A stretch of 64,000 bases of DNA from Lachancea kluyveri NRRL Y-12651 (Eukaryota > Ascomycota > Saccharomycetes > Saccharomycetales > Saccharomycetaceae). Shown one piece after another: positions 1 through 10,885 of this stretch (the stretch's first letter is position 1; every line of letters starts with the position of its first letter). Below the pieces are notes generated by a model. The model worked only from the letters and a program-made list of their open reading frames with translations. It was not told the DNA's origin and did not search any database. Location: contig CM000688.1 of NCBI GenBank assembly GCA_000149225.2, forward strand, positions 124,001 to 188,000, given 5' to 3'. The position numbers and the translations under genes were made by a program.

Positions 1-2268
1 CCTGGTGGGTTGATCTATTTATTTTTATCCTTTTCTGTTTTGCATTCGTTGAGCAGTTCGGAACGCTGCCAGTAATGTGTACAATAGGTTACATAATCTG
101 GATACGTAGTTGTCATCCAGTAAGATTTGGTTGGGTTTAGGATCCAATTTTATTCCTGAATGTGTAAAGAACTTTAAACGCTAAAAAAATGTCTTGTCGC
201 GAAGATTGCGAGTGATAAGAGTGCAACATGAATATACGTATGCAGCATCAACAAGATAACGGAAAATACTACCGTAGTGGAGGCCGAGTCGCAGGCAATC
301 ATTGTTATGCGGATGGAAAAGTTGTAAAAAAAAAAAGAGAGTGAATCCAAATTGGGTACGCTTTACGATACGCTAAGGAAATCCAAGGCTTTCATTCTAT
401 CACAAGAGGCAAACGGCCTGTCGTTTCACCTTGGCCGAGGCTGATCTAAAACAAGAGTCAAACGGCCTTGGGAGGAAAAAAAAAAACAAACAGAGACATA
501 GCGTCTGATGGGTTGACACTACAGCCATCGGATTATCGCATTTTTTTATCAAGTCCTGATAGAAGCTAAATCCAAAGCACATAGATGGACGGGATTCCAG
601 TCGCGTATGAAACAAAACTCATCTCAATGCCAACATCCCACCGAAACATGTTCCACCGACACAGGACAGGACTGGATCGACCATAAGAGGCAAGAAAACT
701 TTGTCGCGGCATTCGAATGCTTACGAAGTACGAAACTGAACACGCATGATGCTTAAAAAAAAGACAAAAAACAAACTTCGGGTACAAGGATATACCTAAA
801 AATGCTGGACCTGCATGTGAATCACTCACTCTCTTTATATAAGACCGCGTCAGCGAAACTGGTTCTTTCTGTAGCCCGCACGGGAGCCTGCTGTCTTCAC
901 TTGCCGTAATTTTCGAGCAACCAATCAGGTGTCATATATCAGTTTCCGCTTTTGGAGCTTGGCCGCGTACGAATAATACATAGCTGTGGGTTTCCGAAGC
1001 TACTTTGCCACATAACCCTAATATACCCATAATTATACGACGATGCAGTACAGCCTGGCCCGGTAACTCCAACAGCGTCGATCGCGCGATTTGTTGCTGC
1101 CTGCACGAGCACGCAGTGCATCCCCATACGAGAGGCAATAAGCTACTACAAGAAGAGCGTATATACTTGCAGGACCATTCTGTTGATGTCGGTGACATTA
1201 CCCATGTTGAAGATCTGATTCCACCATGGCCAGATGTGAAAACATGATTTTCAATGCGTATAGCACAAGACGCACCCGCGCGTCACCCATTTACCTGTAG
1301 AAAAGCCTGTGCTCGAAGATGGAGAGAATTGGAGAGAGGGGAGAAAAACTCGGAAAAAAAAAGGAGGCTGTTGGAGTTTCATTTTTGCAGCAAACAAGTT
1401 GATGGAGATGATCCGACCTGAAAACGCAAAAGTTTCAAGGAAGCCTGTCGTCGATCTTTCTTTGAGTCTGCTGTTGCTGTTGCTCTTTTTTTTTTTTTTT
1501 TTTCCCTTCTCCTCCCTTCCATGAAACACTCTCTTGCTGATATGTCCAAGCGCAGGACGGTTCTACTTCTGGAAATGGCTGGGTTTAACCGTTAGGCAGA
1601 AGCCAGGCTTGAAAAACCGGGTGTTGTCTGAGGAAACGTGCAGGAGCACCGCCACCTCAGAAGTTGTTGCACTCATCATCACGTCACTCATACGCTCAAA
1701 AAAGAACAAACGGAAAGCGTTTCCGGAACACAAACAGCAGCAGGCAACTGGATGTTCCATTGTAGCCTGCAGATTATATGCTTAAGTAATTCCCGAACTA
1801 GCTTTTTTCCTTGGCGATCTAATTCTCAGAAGATTCCGTAGTATATTTCGTATGCCGGTTCCTGTTGGTAGTACCGGACCCGCGAATAGAGAATGTGTCT
1901 TATCTTGCCCAGTGGCTGTCGTACAGAGGCCATGATACCGAAACGCAAAGGAAAAACCAAAAAAAAGAACTCGAAAAATAAGCCAAAAAAAGCCCAAAAA
2001 AATAAGGAAATACTAATGCGATCATGTCATCTGCGTATTTTGCAAAAAAAAAAAGTGAAAATGAAAATGAAAATCCTGGACCTTATTTATTGAAGGTATA
2101 ATCTGAGGAGTTGTATCGCCATCCCCGTTTTACCTCTCAGCCTTTTCTCTTGTTTTTTGTCGATGCCTTGTTTCGGTTTATTTTGTATTTTCCTCTAGTG
2201 GTTTTTCCTTTTCTTTCCCTTTGTAAAAAGGGTCTAATACTGATTTAAGCTTTTCGAATCTAAAAAGT
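1..2268. other. 2.3-kb non-coding stretch upstream of first SANT gene
   Basis: No ORF above about 90 codons and none resembling a known protein. The stretch has many short A and T runs (for example the T run near 1489-1503) and no recognisable tRNA B box. It is far longer than a usual yeast promoter. It could be a large regulatory region for the SANT gene at 2269 or contain an untranslated RNA. Confidence 0.5.
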
Positions 2269-3117
2269 ATGCACACTCTATTAAGTTTACAATCAACACA
2301 ACCTCCAACTAGCTCAATCCCATCCGATCTGTTACAATCTGTTTCCAATGTAACCTCGGATGCTTCGTTAAACTCTGGCGATTTCGCTTTGGCCGGAGTG
2401 TCTATCGATGCGCCTCATCGCCTTAGGTCTCCAAGAACCACTTGGAAACGCGACGAAGATACGTGTCTGCTGCAACTGCTACTCGATGGCAGGCATCTTT
2501 TGAACAGTCCCAAATACATCAGCAGTCCTCGCAGGAAATTTTGGGAATTTATCAGCAGCCAGCTGAGGAAGAGATTCCAGATTGCAAGAAACACGAGACA
2601 ATGCCGTGACAGGTTCAACCTGCTCTACTCAAAGGCTGCAAAGAAGTTCCAAAACGCACACGATGCTCCCAGACACAAGTTCGACAGGCTCTTGAAGGAT
2701 GTCACCGTTTGTTTTTACTTCAACCCGGAGGGCAACATCTTGCTCAACCCGCAATCGCAGATCACTGCGGTCAACTCTCTACCAGAACACGAATCCGATT
2801 ACACCTACGACAGCGAAGAGTCCGAGCACGCTGCACTTGACCGGTCGGCTGGCGACCAGATAGAGGCGTTGCTTACCTGTACGGCGTCGCTTAGTTCTGA
2901 AATAAGGCTGTTACGCCAAGATATTACCCAGTTGACAAAATCGCTTAGCCTGCTGCACAACGGGAAAGTTCCCGCGTATCGAGACGAAGATACAAAGGAC
3001 AAGGCTACAGACATTATAAATTATATTCCTGCACAGGCCACTGCCTCGTCCGAGGTTTTCTACCCTGACAATACAGAGCCCACCACCATCGGATCGCCAC
3101 CGAATAGCATATCTTGA
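2269..3117 (+). CDS. Myb/SANT-like DNA-binding protein, paralogue 1
   Basis: 282 aa. One Myb/SANT-like domain is visible at about residues 57-126. It starts at W59 in a W-x-x-x-E-D context, has a central R-K-F-W (about 89-92) and ends with N-T-R-Q-C-R-D-R-F-N-L-L-Y (108-120), the recognition-helix-like segment that gives the family its signature. A leucine-rich heptad segment at about 205-227 may form a coiled coil for dimerisation. The N-terminus is S/T-rich. Three more genes in the window (7741, 10109, 15873) share the same domain with the same spacing, so this is a local family. The start is the first ATG and there is no competing one upstream. Sequence-specific DNA binding is inferred from the domain. 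I do not recognise a named S. cerevisiae orthologue. Confidence 0.8.
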   Translation: MHTLLSLQSTQPPTSSIPSDLLQSVSNVTSDASLNSGDFALAGVSIDAPHRLRSPRTTWKRDEDTCLLQLLLDGRHLLNSPKYISSPRRKFWEFISSQLRKRFQIARNTRQCRDRFNLLYSKAAKKFQNAHDAPRHKFDRLLKDVTVCFYFNPEGNILLNPQSQITAVNSLPEHESDYTYDSEESEHAALDRSAGDQIEALLTCTASLSSEIRLLRQDITQLTKSLSLLHNGKVPAYRDEDTKDKATDIINYIPAQATASSEVFYPDNTEPTTIGSPPNSIS

Positions 3118-3856
3118 TCCTTTTAGTTGACGGAAGACGAGGTTAGTTTGAAACAAAAAAAACAAAGCCTCTTTGGTATGGCTACGATTACGACTGGCCA
3201 AGTTGTCCTTTTTTCGTCTTCTTTCCAAGAGTTCTCATTATACTTTCCTTCGGGTCACTGGCACACTGCTACTCCTGCCCTTCGAAAATCCTGGTCCGAA
3301 ACGTATAGATAGAAAGACGAGTGGAGGGCAAACAGGAACGGGGAAAAAAAAAAATTAAAAAAAGGAGATGGCGCGTGCCATACAGGCAACTAAGAAAATT
3401 AAGCGAAAGAATAAAAGCATCTTTGCGGGCGAACAGTGAAATCTGAATATGGATATTGATCTGGATCTACCTGTATCTCGAGTTTCCTGGGAAGACAAGC
3501 TAATCACACCGACTTTTGGATCACTTATTTTAATTCTACGTAGAATACTAGAAATTCTTCTATACGTTTATAAGCAAAAGGAACGATCACCAGGGCCACT
3601 CAACTGCGTAAATGTCTTCTTTCTACAGATAGAAACAACTGTAAAGGTGAATCGAATGGTTGAAACGGTATATGTTTTTCTAGACTTAGTCCTTGCGTCT
3701 GCATGCGTCCCTTTCTTTCTTTCTTTCTCTGTTTTTTTTTCTTTTTTTCTTTGGCTTTCTTTTTTTTGCTTACGGTTTTCCCAATATACGGCCAACTCTT
3801 TCATGCTGCAAACGTAGCCGGCTGGTTACTCGAGGCATATGGTGTCCCTATGTACT
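3118..3856. other. Intergenic, convergent 3' ends of SANT-1 and MNL2
   Basis: Between the convergent SANT-1 and MNL2 genes. Contains an A-rich stretch (3343-3363) and a C/T-rich T-run tract (3713-3780). A 122-codon open frame here overlaps the pyrimidine tract and looks like chance. Confidence 0.5.
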
Positions 3857-6244
3857 TCATACCAAATCGATTGGCTTTATCAAACTTTCAACATCAACAC
3901 GATATTCCCCATCGTACTTTGTATTTAAATTAGTTTCTCTTTGAAATATATGGCCACCGCTACTGAAAACGTGTTGATCCAAGCTGACACGGTTTGCGTC
4001 GGAGAAAAGTAGGTAGTAGTACTTTAGTGTCTTTGAGAACCAGTGTGCAGGCAGTCGATCAAGCTGCTCCTTCTTCAGCACGTCCTGGAGGGACGAAACA
4101 CTCCACATTCCCTTGGCCTTGCTGCCCTTTATTGCCTGTAGTGTCCACTCGAACATTTTTACACCCTTTTGTCTCCAGACGTCATCTCCTGTAACTCTGT
4201 ACATGTAAAATATCGATTCGATAGCATCTGGAGATAGCAGATGCTCTGAATTAATGCCATTGACAAAAAATGGCAAATCCCCGTCTTCTCTCCAACCGGT
4301 CCCAGCATCGTCTACTTGATCCAAGCCAATAGATTTCGGAGATTCAGGTTCTCTTAGAAAATACTTTTTTCCCATAACCTCTGTTGGTTCTCCGTCTTCA
4401 GACTTCTCGGACTTTAACTTGATTCCAGAAGCGGTGTCTGATTTCTTGGACGAGTAAAGTCCGGACGCTATCCTTTCTCTTTTTCTCCCAGGTTCGAATA
4501 CACAACTGACTTCTTCTTTAGGACACCTGTCCAGGTATAGAGTCTGAGGCATTACTCCAAACAGTTTGTACATGTGGAAACAACCGTTGGTTATTCTAGC
4601 AGCAATTTCCAAATGTTGAGTACTGTTGAAAAGCTTCCCACCAAGCGCCATCATGGCACCTACGGAGCACGAGGAATGTTCCACGTCTAAAAGTGGTGTT
4701 ATCTTGACAATCCTTTGATTGGTTAAAGAGTCAAAGTGCGAGATCGTTTTCAAAGAGTTTAAAAAGCTCAACCCTTGGTGGCCATCAGGAAGCATGGGCT
4801 CAAAAACCATCAGCTGGTTCATTCTATCGACGGAATTGATGTACATTCTAGTCAAAAAATCATCTTCTGTGCCATCGTTGCAGTTCAACAGATGGTAAAG
4901 CTTAGGAAGAGTTGAATAGAAGTTTTGGCTCCTTTGGTCCATGGTGTACAACTCAAACACCGATCCTGCCACGGGTTTAAACTTCCCACTCTGTTGGCAA
5001 AGGACGTATTTCCCCCTATTAATACTTTTCATCACTTTGGAATCTTTCAGATGAGCACCCGCTTTCACTTTCTCTGCAGCTAGTAGTTCACACCCGCTGG
5101 CGTCAACTACTGTTGGGAAAAGATAGTCAATATCGAATTCCTCAACTGAAGCTGAAGCCATTCTATAAACACGTTGGATCGCATCGTAGTATTTGTTGTC
5201 CTTTGTCAACTGAGACAATTTCGTAAACTCCAAAGACAACCCGCCAAGTTCACCGATATTACTCTCCTGGAAGGGGAACCTGTTACGCAACTCAGAATTC
5301 CAAGGAAATTGCAACAACGGAATTCTGTTAGGTGTGTCAAAGGCCCTCAACAGAAAATCGCCCAACTCAACAGCTTTTTCTAACAGTATGTCATGTTTTT
5401 CTTCAGAAAGTTGGTACGCCGACAGTAGACCACCCAACGCATGTATGACGTTGTCTGAAAGCTTGACTACATTTTTAGCTGGTGACGTAAATTTTACCCC
5501 CTCCAAGTATTGCAAAATCCTCCCCACTTCCTGTGATCTTTGGAGAATAATCAGCATATCAAGAGAGTCGATCATAGTGGCTGCCTGCCCGCCAAGCAGA
5601 TCATCCGCCGTCTTAGATAACGGTTTCACCTCATCATGCCCAAACGCGTACTGAGAGTACAACGTCCAACTTTCCATAAATAGGCTTTCCACTTCTCTTA
5701 GCGATTTCGAAACATCCATGCCCGTACCCGTAAAATTTAGATTTTGAATTTTAGGATACTTGTCATTCACCTGTAAGTAACTGCTACCCAATGAAATCTC
5801 ATACATGATAGGATATTTTTCTTTAAATGTTACTGGAACGTTGGGCTCCTGGATCTTTAAAGGACGAATGCTTTCGTCTGCCACATCATCCAAGTTTTTT
5901 TGCAGTAAGGGGAAATACTTGTTTTTTTCCTTCAAAACCTCAGGATTGGTCAGTTCATCTTGTTGCTTCATCTGGTCGTTGCTCTTGTGAATATCTTCTG
6001 GCCGAGCAGCCGAGGGTCTGGAAAGCTGCAAAGATGGATCTGACTCAACACCATCAACACCTAGCTCAGAGCTTAAATGGACTGGCCTACTGATTTGGGG
6101 CAGCAATTCGGTTTCCGCGTACGAGTTCAGCATATCAATTTCATTCTGGAAAGTATAGTAAAACAATAGTGACACCGTTACTGATAGGACCAAGACCGAT
6201 CGTACCTTCCTAAAACTCGAGCCAACAAATTTCTGTAGCCCCAT
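3857..6244 (-). CDS. MNL2: ER mannosidase-like protein (glycosyl hydrolase family 47)
   Basis: 795 aa, close to the roughly 850 of S. cerevisiae Mnl2 (YLR057W). A short basic N-terminus is followed by one hydrophobic segment at about residues 15-32, which fits a type II membrane protein with a lumenal catalytic domain. GH47 landmarks are seen: T-M-I-D-S-L-D-M-L-I-I-L (about 240-250), the G-E-L-G-G-L-S-L-E-F region, and near the C-terminus L-S-P-D-A-I-E-S-I-F-Y-M-Y-R followed by T-G-D. In the family these surround the acidic catalytic and calcium-binding residues. The known role of Mnl2 is as a putative alpha-1,2-mannosidase in ER-associated degradation. In S. cerevisiae it adjoins ERG3. Here CAK1, three SANT genes and large non-coding gaps separate the two, with orientation kept. 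Confidence 0.87.
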   Translation of the reverse strand: MGLQKFVGSSFRKVRSVLVLSVTVSLLFYYTFQNEIDMLNSYAETELLPQISRPVHLSSELGVDGVESDPSLQLSRPSAARPEDIHKSNDQMKQQDELTNPEVLKEKNKYFPLLQKNLDDVADESIRPLKIQEPNVPVTFKEKYPIMYEISLGSSYLQVNDKYPKIQNLNFTGTGMDVSKSLREVESLFMESWTLYSQYAFGHDEVKPLSKTADDLLGGQAATMIDSLDMLIILQRSQEVGRILQYLEGVKFTSPAKNVVKLSDNVIHALGGLLSAYQLSEEKHDILLEKAVELGDFLLRAFDTPNRIPLLQFPWNSELRNRFPFQESNIGELGGLSLEFTKLSQLTKDNKYYDAIQRVYRMASASVEEFDIDYLFPTVVDASGCELLAAEKVKAGAHLKDSKVMKSINRGKYVLCQQSGKFKPVAGSVFELYTMDQRSQNFYSTLPKLYHLLNCNDGTEDDFLTRMYINSVDRMNQLMVFEPMLPDGHQGLSFLNSLKTISHFDSLTNQRIVKITPLLDVEHSSCSVGAMMALGGKLFNSTQHLEIAARITNGCFHMYKLFGVMPQTLYLDRCPKEEVSCVFEPGRKRERIASGLYSSKKSDTASGIKLKSEKSEDGEPTEVMGKKYFLREPESPKSIGLDQVDDAGTGWREDGDLPFFVNGINSEHLLSPDAIESIFYMYRVTGDDVWRQKGVKMFEWTLQAIKGSKAKGMWSVSSLQDVLKKEQLDRLPAHWFSKTLKYYYLLFSDANRVSLDQHVFSSGGHIFQRETNLNTKYDGEYRVDVESLIKPIDLV

Positions 6245-6400
6245 AGTTGATTACCAAACTCAACACTGCTCCCTCGACAACAACTACTTGCTCTTATGAG
6301 GAAGGCTTCCAAGTTTTCTCTATCCTGAAGTTGCTTTTTATTTTTTATTTTTACGCATCGCCGTATAAAACAAGAATCGTGTGGATTGGGAGATATAGTG

Positions 6401-6408
6401 CACGTGAC
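6401..6408. promoter_or_regulatory. Cbf1-type E-box upstream of MNL2
   Basis: CACGTGAC, the complement of the Cbf1 consensus RTCACRTG, 157 bp upstream of the MNL2 start. The match is exact. Binding is inferred. Confidence 0.4.
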
Positions 6409-6474
6409 TGAACCAATCATTTCCGCAAACAAAATCGATGCGGAGGCCAGAAGCCACCTCTCCAGCCCGATCCA

Positions 6475-6503
6475 CATACATACATACATACATACATATA
6501 TAT
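6475..6503. repeat. CATA tetranucleotide microsatellite
   Basis: About six perfect CATA units running into TATATA, in the MNL2 upstream region. Confidence 0.9.
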
Positions 6504-7560
6504 CCAACGAGAGAACAGCCAATGTCTTTAGTCGCTAGCATAACGGTTTATTATGTAATTCGAGAGGCCGTGTAAACGGCAAATGGTACATAAATGATTC
6601 TGACCATGTGTTTATCGTGGATTCGAAATCCACATTTTGTGTACATCCAACGATACATGTTGTCAAGACTCACACTCTTTTGAAATGCAGTTTTTCCACT
6701 CCCAAAGTCTCGTTCCTTGCCGTTTCTCCTCGGACACACCTAGGGCCTCGGAGGCCAAGCCTCACTTACTTTGCATGATTTCTCGACGCATTATAAGCAG
6801 TGGAGGGAGGAGGGAAGGAAACAGATCCACTTTGATCCGGGGGACAACAGCCTGTAATGTGCAAGGTCTTTTGTGACTATGATGCTGTAGAGCAACCACA
6901 CCTCGCCGATCCCTTCCCCTGCGTCCGATGATTACGTCGAAGACCAGAAAAAGAGTAACCTATCACATTCATGAAGGTTTTCCGCCTATACCGTGGAAAG
7001 TGCAAGGGCTCGGGTATTTCCATTAATGACCATTTGCGAGACACAGCCAATTGGGTCAGAGATGAGAGCAGAGGCGCAATAGCTATATGTATACTCTTGT
7101 CAAAGATCCGCAAGTTGCCATCTACGCCCGTTACAATACATGCTTTGCCTCATGGGAATTTCTCATTTTTGCTGCAGAAAGACAATGCTTTTCATTGTAC
7201 CTTACACTTGTAAAGACGTGCAGGGCAGCCCAACTCTACTTTTGGCATTTTTTTTTTTCTTTCTTTCGAGGTACTCCGTATCTGACCAAACCTGTTCTCC
7301 TCGGAGGAAGGATTGGAATTAGGTGGACAAACCGTTCGGCCGACGGTTAGTTCCAAAAAGTTTCCACCACTGGAAACCACAGGTTTTGGCTGGCCGCGCA
7401 GACATGGCCGCGGGCGCTGCACGGAACTGATTTGAAATGCAGGCTTTCCTTTTTGCCTCGAGAGTTTTGGATGAAACACAATCATATGACGTTCGACGTA
7501 GTCGGCATCGGTGTTCTAAACTATCATGCCATACCACTCGCTACATCTGTACATATACTT

Positions 7561-7612
7561 ACACGCATACACACACACACATATATACGTACACACACAG
7601 GTATATATATAC
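7561..7612. repeat. CA/TA dinucleotide tract
   Basis: Alternating purine-pyrimidine tract of CA, TA and CG steps, about 130 bp before the SANT-2 start. Such DNA can exclude nucleosomes or adopt unusual structure. Confidence 0.8.
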
Positions 7613-7740
7613 CGATGTGCAAAAATATTTCGTGGAAAAAATTTAGCCATTACCTTCCCGCGTACCTGGTCCTTTTTTAGAGAGGAGAGAATAGAACCTG
7701 AGCTCAGTGTTCAGACATCGTTACGACCACTTTGCTAGTA

Positions 7741-8901
7741 ATGAGTTCTGATAAGACTAGTATCGTACAGCAGGGACCCGTTTTTCCACAATACAGTTTA
7801 AACTCCTTCAATTTGCGTCCTCGACAGATGTTGGATGTACAGCTTCAAAATTTGGATGAAAAGAGTGAAATCCCAAACAATCCAACTTTTACCAACAACT
7901 TACACAACCCGAGGACAAGCTTCGTGCTCTCTGAATACGGCCAAGAGCTTGACAACCTAGGCGTGACCGATTCCACATTGAACGTCGGGAACCGCAAGAG
8001 GATCATACAGAGCCGTGTCTCTTGGAGCTCGGAGGAGGACTTGATGTTGGTGCAACAAGTCATCAAGCACAAGGACCTCCTTAGAGACCCCAAGTTTTCC
8101 AAGCCAAGGAAAACGTTCTGGGACTCAATCAGACGATTCCTCCAGGACGAACACGGCATCAAAAGGAATACGAGGCAGTGTAGGGACAGATTCAACTTGC
8201 TCTTTACAAAAGCTATCAGAAACTACCACAATCATTGCCTTCCAAAGAATGAACTGGATGGTCTATGTCTAAACCTAAACAAGATATTTCGCATGGATTT
8301 TGACAACAACATCGTGTTGATAGACGAAAGCAACAGCGTCACAGCTACACCGCCCGTCGAACAGACGACCCCCTTCCCCAACAGCGCCTATTCGATGGCC
8401 TCGGAAACAGATAGTTCAGAAGCTAAAGAGCTGGACTCTGAACAGATACAGGTGTCCCAACTGTTTTCTACGATCACGACTTTAAAACAACAAGTCTCCG
8501 ATTTGACGCAGACACTAGCAGACCTAACGAACATAGCCAACGTCCAACAATTGCACATAAGGATGTTACTAGCAAGCGAACATCCTTCTTTCCAGCCGCA
8601 ACCGCAACCGCAGCCGCAGCTGCAACCTCCCTTCCCACCCACCTCCAAACATATGCAAGCCATTCCTACTGAAAGTAATCTACAAATGTACTATAATTAC
8701 GGAATCCCACCAAATATCTCACCATCTCAACATAGTATGAACGGTGTCCAGGCCTATTCACTCAAAGACACTAGTGCGATAAACACACCGCCTTCAATTG
8801 TAGATGACACTAATAACGATAGCAATATGCTAAACATCAATCTTAGAAAACCAAGCTACAGCGAATTCCCACCGCCGCAAGCCCAGCAACCACCCCTGTG
8901 A
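7741..8901 (+). CDS. Myb/SANT-like DNA-binding protein, paralogue 2
   Basis: 386 aa from the ATG at 7741. The frame is open slightly further upstream, but only a TTG lies there, so I take the ATG. Numbered from that ATG, the SANT-like domain spans about residues 93-159 and includes S-W-S-S-E-E-D, K-P-R-K-T-F-W and R-N-T-R-Q-C-R-D-R-F-N-L-L-F. A hydrophobic heptad segment at about 240-275 could be a coiled coil. It is followed by a P/Q-rich stretch of repeated QP dipeptides (about 285-300) and an S/N/P-rich tail typical of a transcriptional activation or interaction region. It is about 100 residues longer than paralogue 1, mostly outside the domain. The specific function is unknown. Confidence 0.8.
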   Translation: MSSDKTSIVQQGPVFPQYSLNSFNLRPRQMLDVQLQNLDEKSEIPNNPTFTNNLHNPRTSFVLSEYGQELDNLGVTDSTLNVGNRKRIIQSRVSWSSEEDLMLVQQVIKHKDLLRDPKFSKPRKTFWDSIRRFLQDEHGIKRNTRQCRDRFNLLFTKAIRNYHNHCLPKNELDGLCLNLNKIFRMDFDNNIVLIDESNSVTATPPVEQTTPFPNSAYSMASETDSSEAKELDSEQIQVSQLFSTITTLKQQVSDLTQTLADLTNIANVQQLHIRMLLASEHPSFQPQPQPQPQLQPPFPPTSKHMQAIPTESNLQMYYNYGIPPNISPSQHSMNGVQAYSLKDTSAINTPPSIVDDTNNDSNMLNINLRKPSYSEFPPPQAQQPPL

Positions 8902-10108
8902 CAAAACCATCAGCCACATTCTTTTGCACCAAGTTTGAAATCATACGTTCGTTGGAGTACAGAAACTGGAAAAAGAGAGAATTTTCTAAAGAAACGGGAA
9001 CACGAAAAGAACAAGGATTAAGCAAAAAAAAAAGCAAAACATAGAACGACAATACAAACACAAGTGCATAATGTTCCTTATATCCCGCATGTATACATTA
9101 ACATCACAATATAACTGCCTGCAGCAACTTTCATGCGTTCTTGCTGTACTTCTACAATTTTACATAAGAACTCATTCTTTGTGACTCCATGGGGACACAA
9201 AAGCAAAAAAGACACCGTGGATCCTCGTATCTTAACACAAACCGATGTACAGCACAAGGCGTGCCCCTTGGCGTTTGCCAAGCGACGTTCTTAATTCTTG
9301 ACAAAGTGAGTACCACTCAATCGGTGTATTGGAGAGCACTCAGGGCTACATCACGTTTGCCACCCGGAGTAACGATCAAAACCGGTAATCGGAACCAAAG
9401 TACAGAAAACGGATGACGGAGATCCAAGCCGAGAAACACACCTGAGCGGTGTGAATACTAGCACCTTCATATTTCGCGATTCGACCACCTTACACCGCCT
9501 GCAGTAGACGTCAAGACAGATGAAATATGATGTCTTTCGTGTACGAGGCGCAACCGCTTTTTCTCAAGCTCCCATGTAGCACAACTGGTCTTCATACTTG
9601 CAAGCTAAAGTGAAACTGGTGCGCCATAACTTTGTATTCCCAGTAGCCAAAACGTATTGGCTGGATGAGGTAAGCACTCCATTAAAAATAAAAAGAATAA
9701 AAAATACAGAACAGCATACTGACTCGTATGCACACATTGCAAATGCACGTGAAAATTTTTCTTACGCACGTCTTTCACTCTACTGATGTAAAAGCAACTC
9801 CGAATCATGCATATTTGCCTACGTATTATGCAAGTGTTCAGTTAGTCTCGACAAAACAAATTTGCTCATATTGCGCAATCGATGGAAACGAAGAAAAACA
9901 CCTACAGGTAAAAACGAAGGAAGGGAAAATGATAAATAAAAAAAAGAAAAAAATGAAATGAAAAAAAAAGAAACGTCGCCTCACCCCACGCTCTGCGTTA
10001 GCTAAATGATAAGAATTAATCCAGGATCTTTTCTTTCAAGAATAGTTGATGGATTTTAATTGCTCGGTAATGCTGTGTTGAGTTCGTTTGTAGCTGGATG
10101 TTCAGTGA
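8902..10108. other. 1.2-kb intergenic region SANT-2 / SANT-3
   Basis: Tandem intergenic region between two SANT paralogues on the same strand. Contains A-rich stretches (9023-9032, 9935-9970). No coding or RNA gene recognised. Confidence 0.5.
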
Positions 10109-10885
10109 ATGATCTCTCCACACTTGAAAGCAGAAACCGATATCGATTCGCTTGAGTTGTCGTTCGTACTACAGGAACAGTTTACACCTCAATTGTCTTC
10201 AGACTCTGTACCACACATGAACGTAGCTCAGCAACAGCTGCTGCACACACTGAAAGATGACACAGTTCGTACTCGAGCGGGATTCGCCAATGCTAAAAGG
10301 TGCAGTGGGAATAAACACACATGGGTTGAGGATGAAGACGTTCAATTGATAAGGGTGATGATGGAGAATAAAGGAATCTTAGAGTCGCTACCACTAAATA
10401 AACCAAGAAAAAAATTTTGGGAGCACATCAGCAAGGAATTGCTAGCACAGTGCGATTTCTTCAAAAACTTTAGGCAATGCCGTGATAGGTTCAAAAGTCT
10501 TTTCAGCAAAGCCTGTAACTTGCCTAAGGATTACAAACCGCATAACGAACGCGAGAAGATGATGGTTCAATTGCCCAAACTTTTCAAGTTGGGGACCAAC
10601 AATGATCACATAACCCTAAACCGCGAAGCCGTGGACACAACGATTCTCCGGCACCTGCAAGCCGAACTCTCAAATCTCACAAGCGAAGTCAGGGCCTTTA
10701 CCAACAAAGTAGAACTCCTTACCAACATGTTTGTTCAGCAGAACTACCAAATCCATCATTGGGAACAGTTCCAAGCGGGCGCGCATGAGAAGGACGAGTC
10801 GTTTTTTGCGTCTGACCCTTATGCCAATGCCATCAACTTCCAGCTTAAGAGTAAGAATTTATATAACGCCTTTAACCCAACGTAG
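10109..10885 (+). CDS. Myb/SANT-like DNA-binding protein, paralogue 3
   Basis: 258 aa, the shortest of the four. The domain lies at about residues 69-136: T-W-V-E-D-E-D, N-K-P-R-K-K-F-W and N-F-R-Q-C-R-D-R-F-K-S-L-F-S-K-A. It is the most diverged copy, with F replacing the T or K of the other copies and K-S replacing N-L in the signature helix. A leucine heptad at about 183-211 may form a coiled coil. The start is the first ATG, immediately preceded by an overlapping TGA. The gene is intact with no stop in the domain, so it is probably functional. Role unknown. Confidence 0.78.
   Translation: MISPHLKAETDIDSLELSFVLQEQFTPQLSSDSVPHMNVAQQQLLHTLKDDTVRTRAGFANAKRCSGNKHTWVEDEDVQLIRVMMENKGILESLPLNKPRKKFWEHISKELLAQCDFFKNFRQCRDRFKSLFSKACNLPKDYKPHNEREKMMVQLPKLFKLGTNNDHITLNREAVDTTILRHLQAELSNLTSEVRAFTNKVELLTNMFVQQNYQIHHWEQFQAGAHEKDESFFASDPYANAINFQLKSKNLYNAFNPT

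Larger units (their letters stand above)
6245..7740. other. 1.5-kb divergent intergenic region MNL2 / SANT-2
   Basis: Shared upstream region of MNL2 (-) and SANT-2 (+). Holds a CACGTGAC E-box (6401-6408), a CATA microsatellite (6475-6503), a near-palindrome at 6614-6630 and a CA/TA tract (7561-7612). No protein gene or tRNA is supported. Confidence 0.55.

Noticed and set aside
950-1010. Centromere CDEIII-like TTTCCGAA near 990 and others elsewhere
   Set aside because: No adjacent 80-160 bp AT-rich element with an RTCACRTG on the far side.
3449-3817. 122-codon + frame between SANT-1 and MNL2
   Set aside because: Its C-terminal half is translation of a TTTCTTTC tract; overlaps nothing conserved.
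6614-6630. GGATTCGAAATCC resembling a tRNA B box
   Set aside because: It is a self-complementary hairpin lacking the G53-C61 pair and has no A box upstream.
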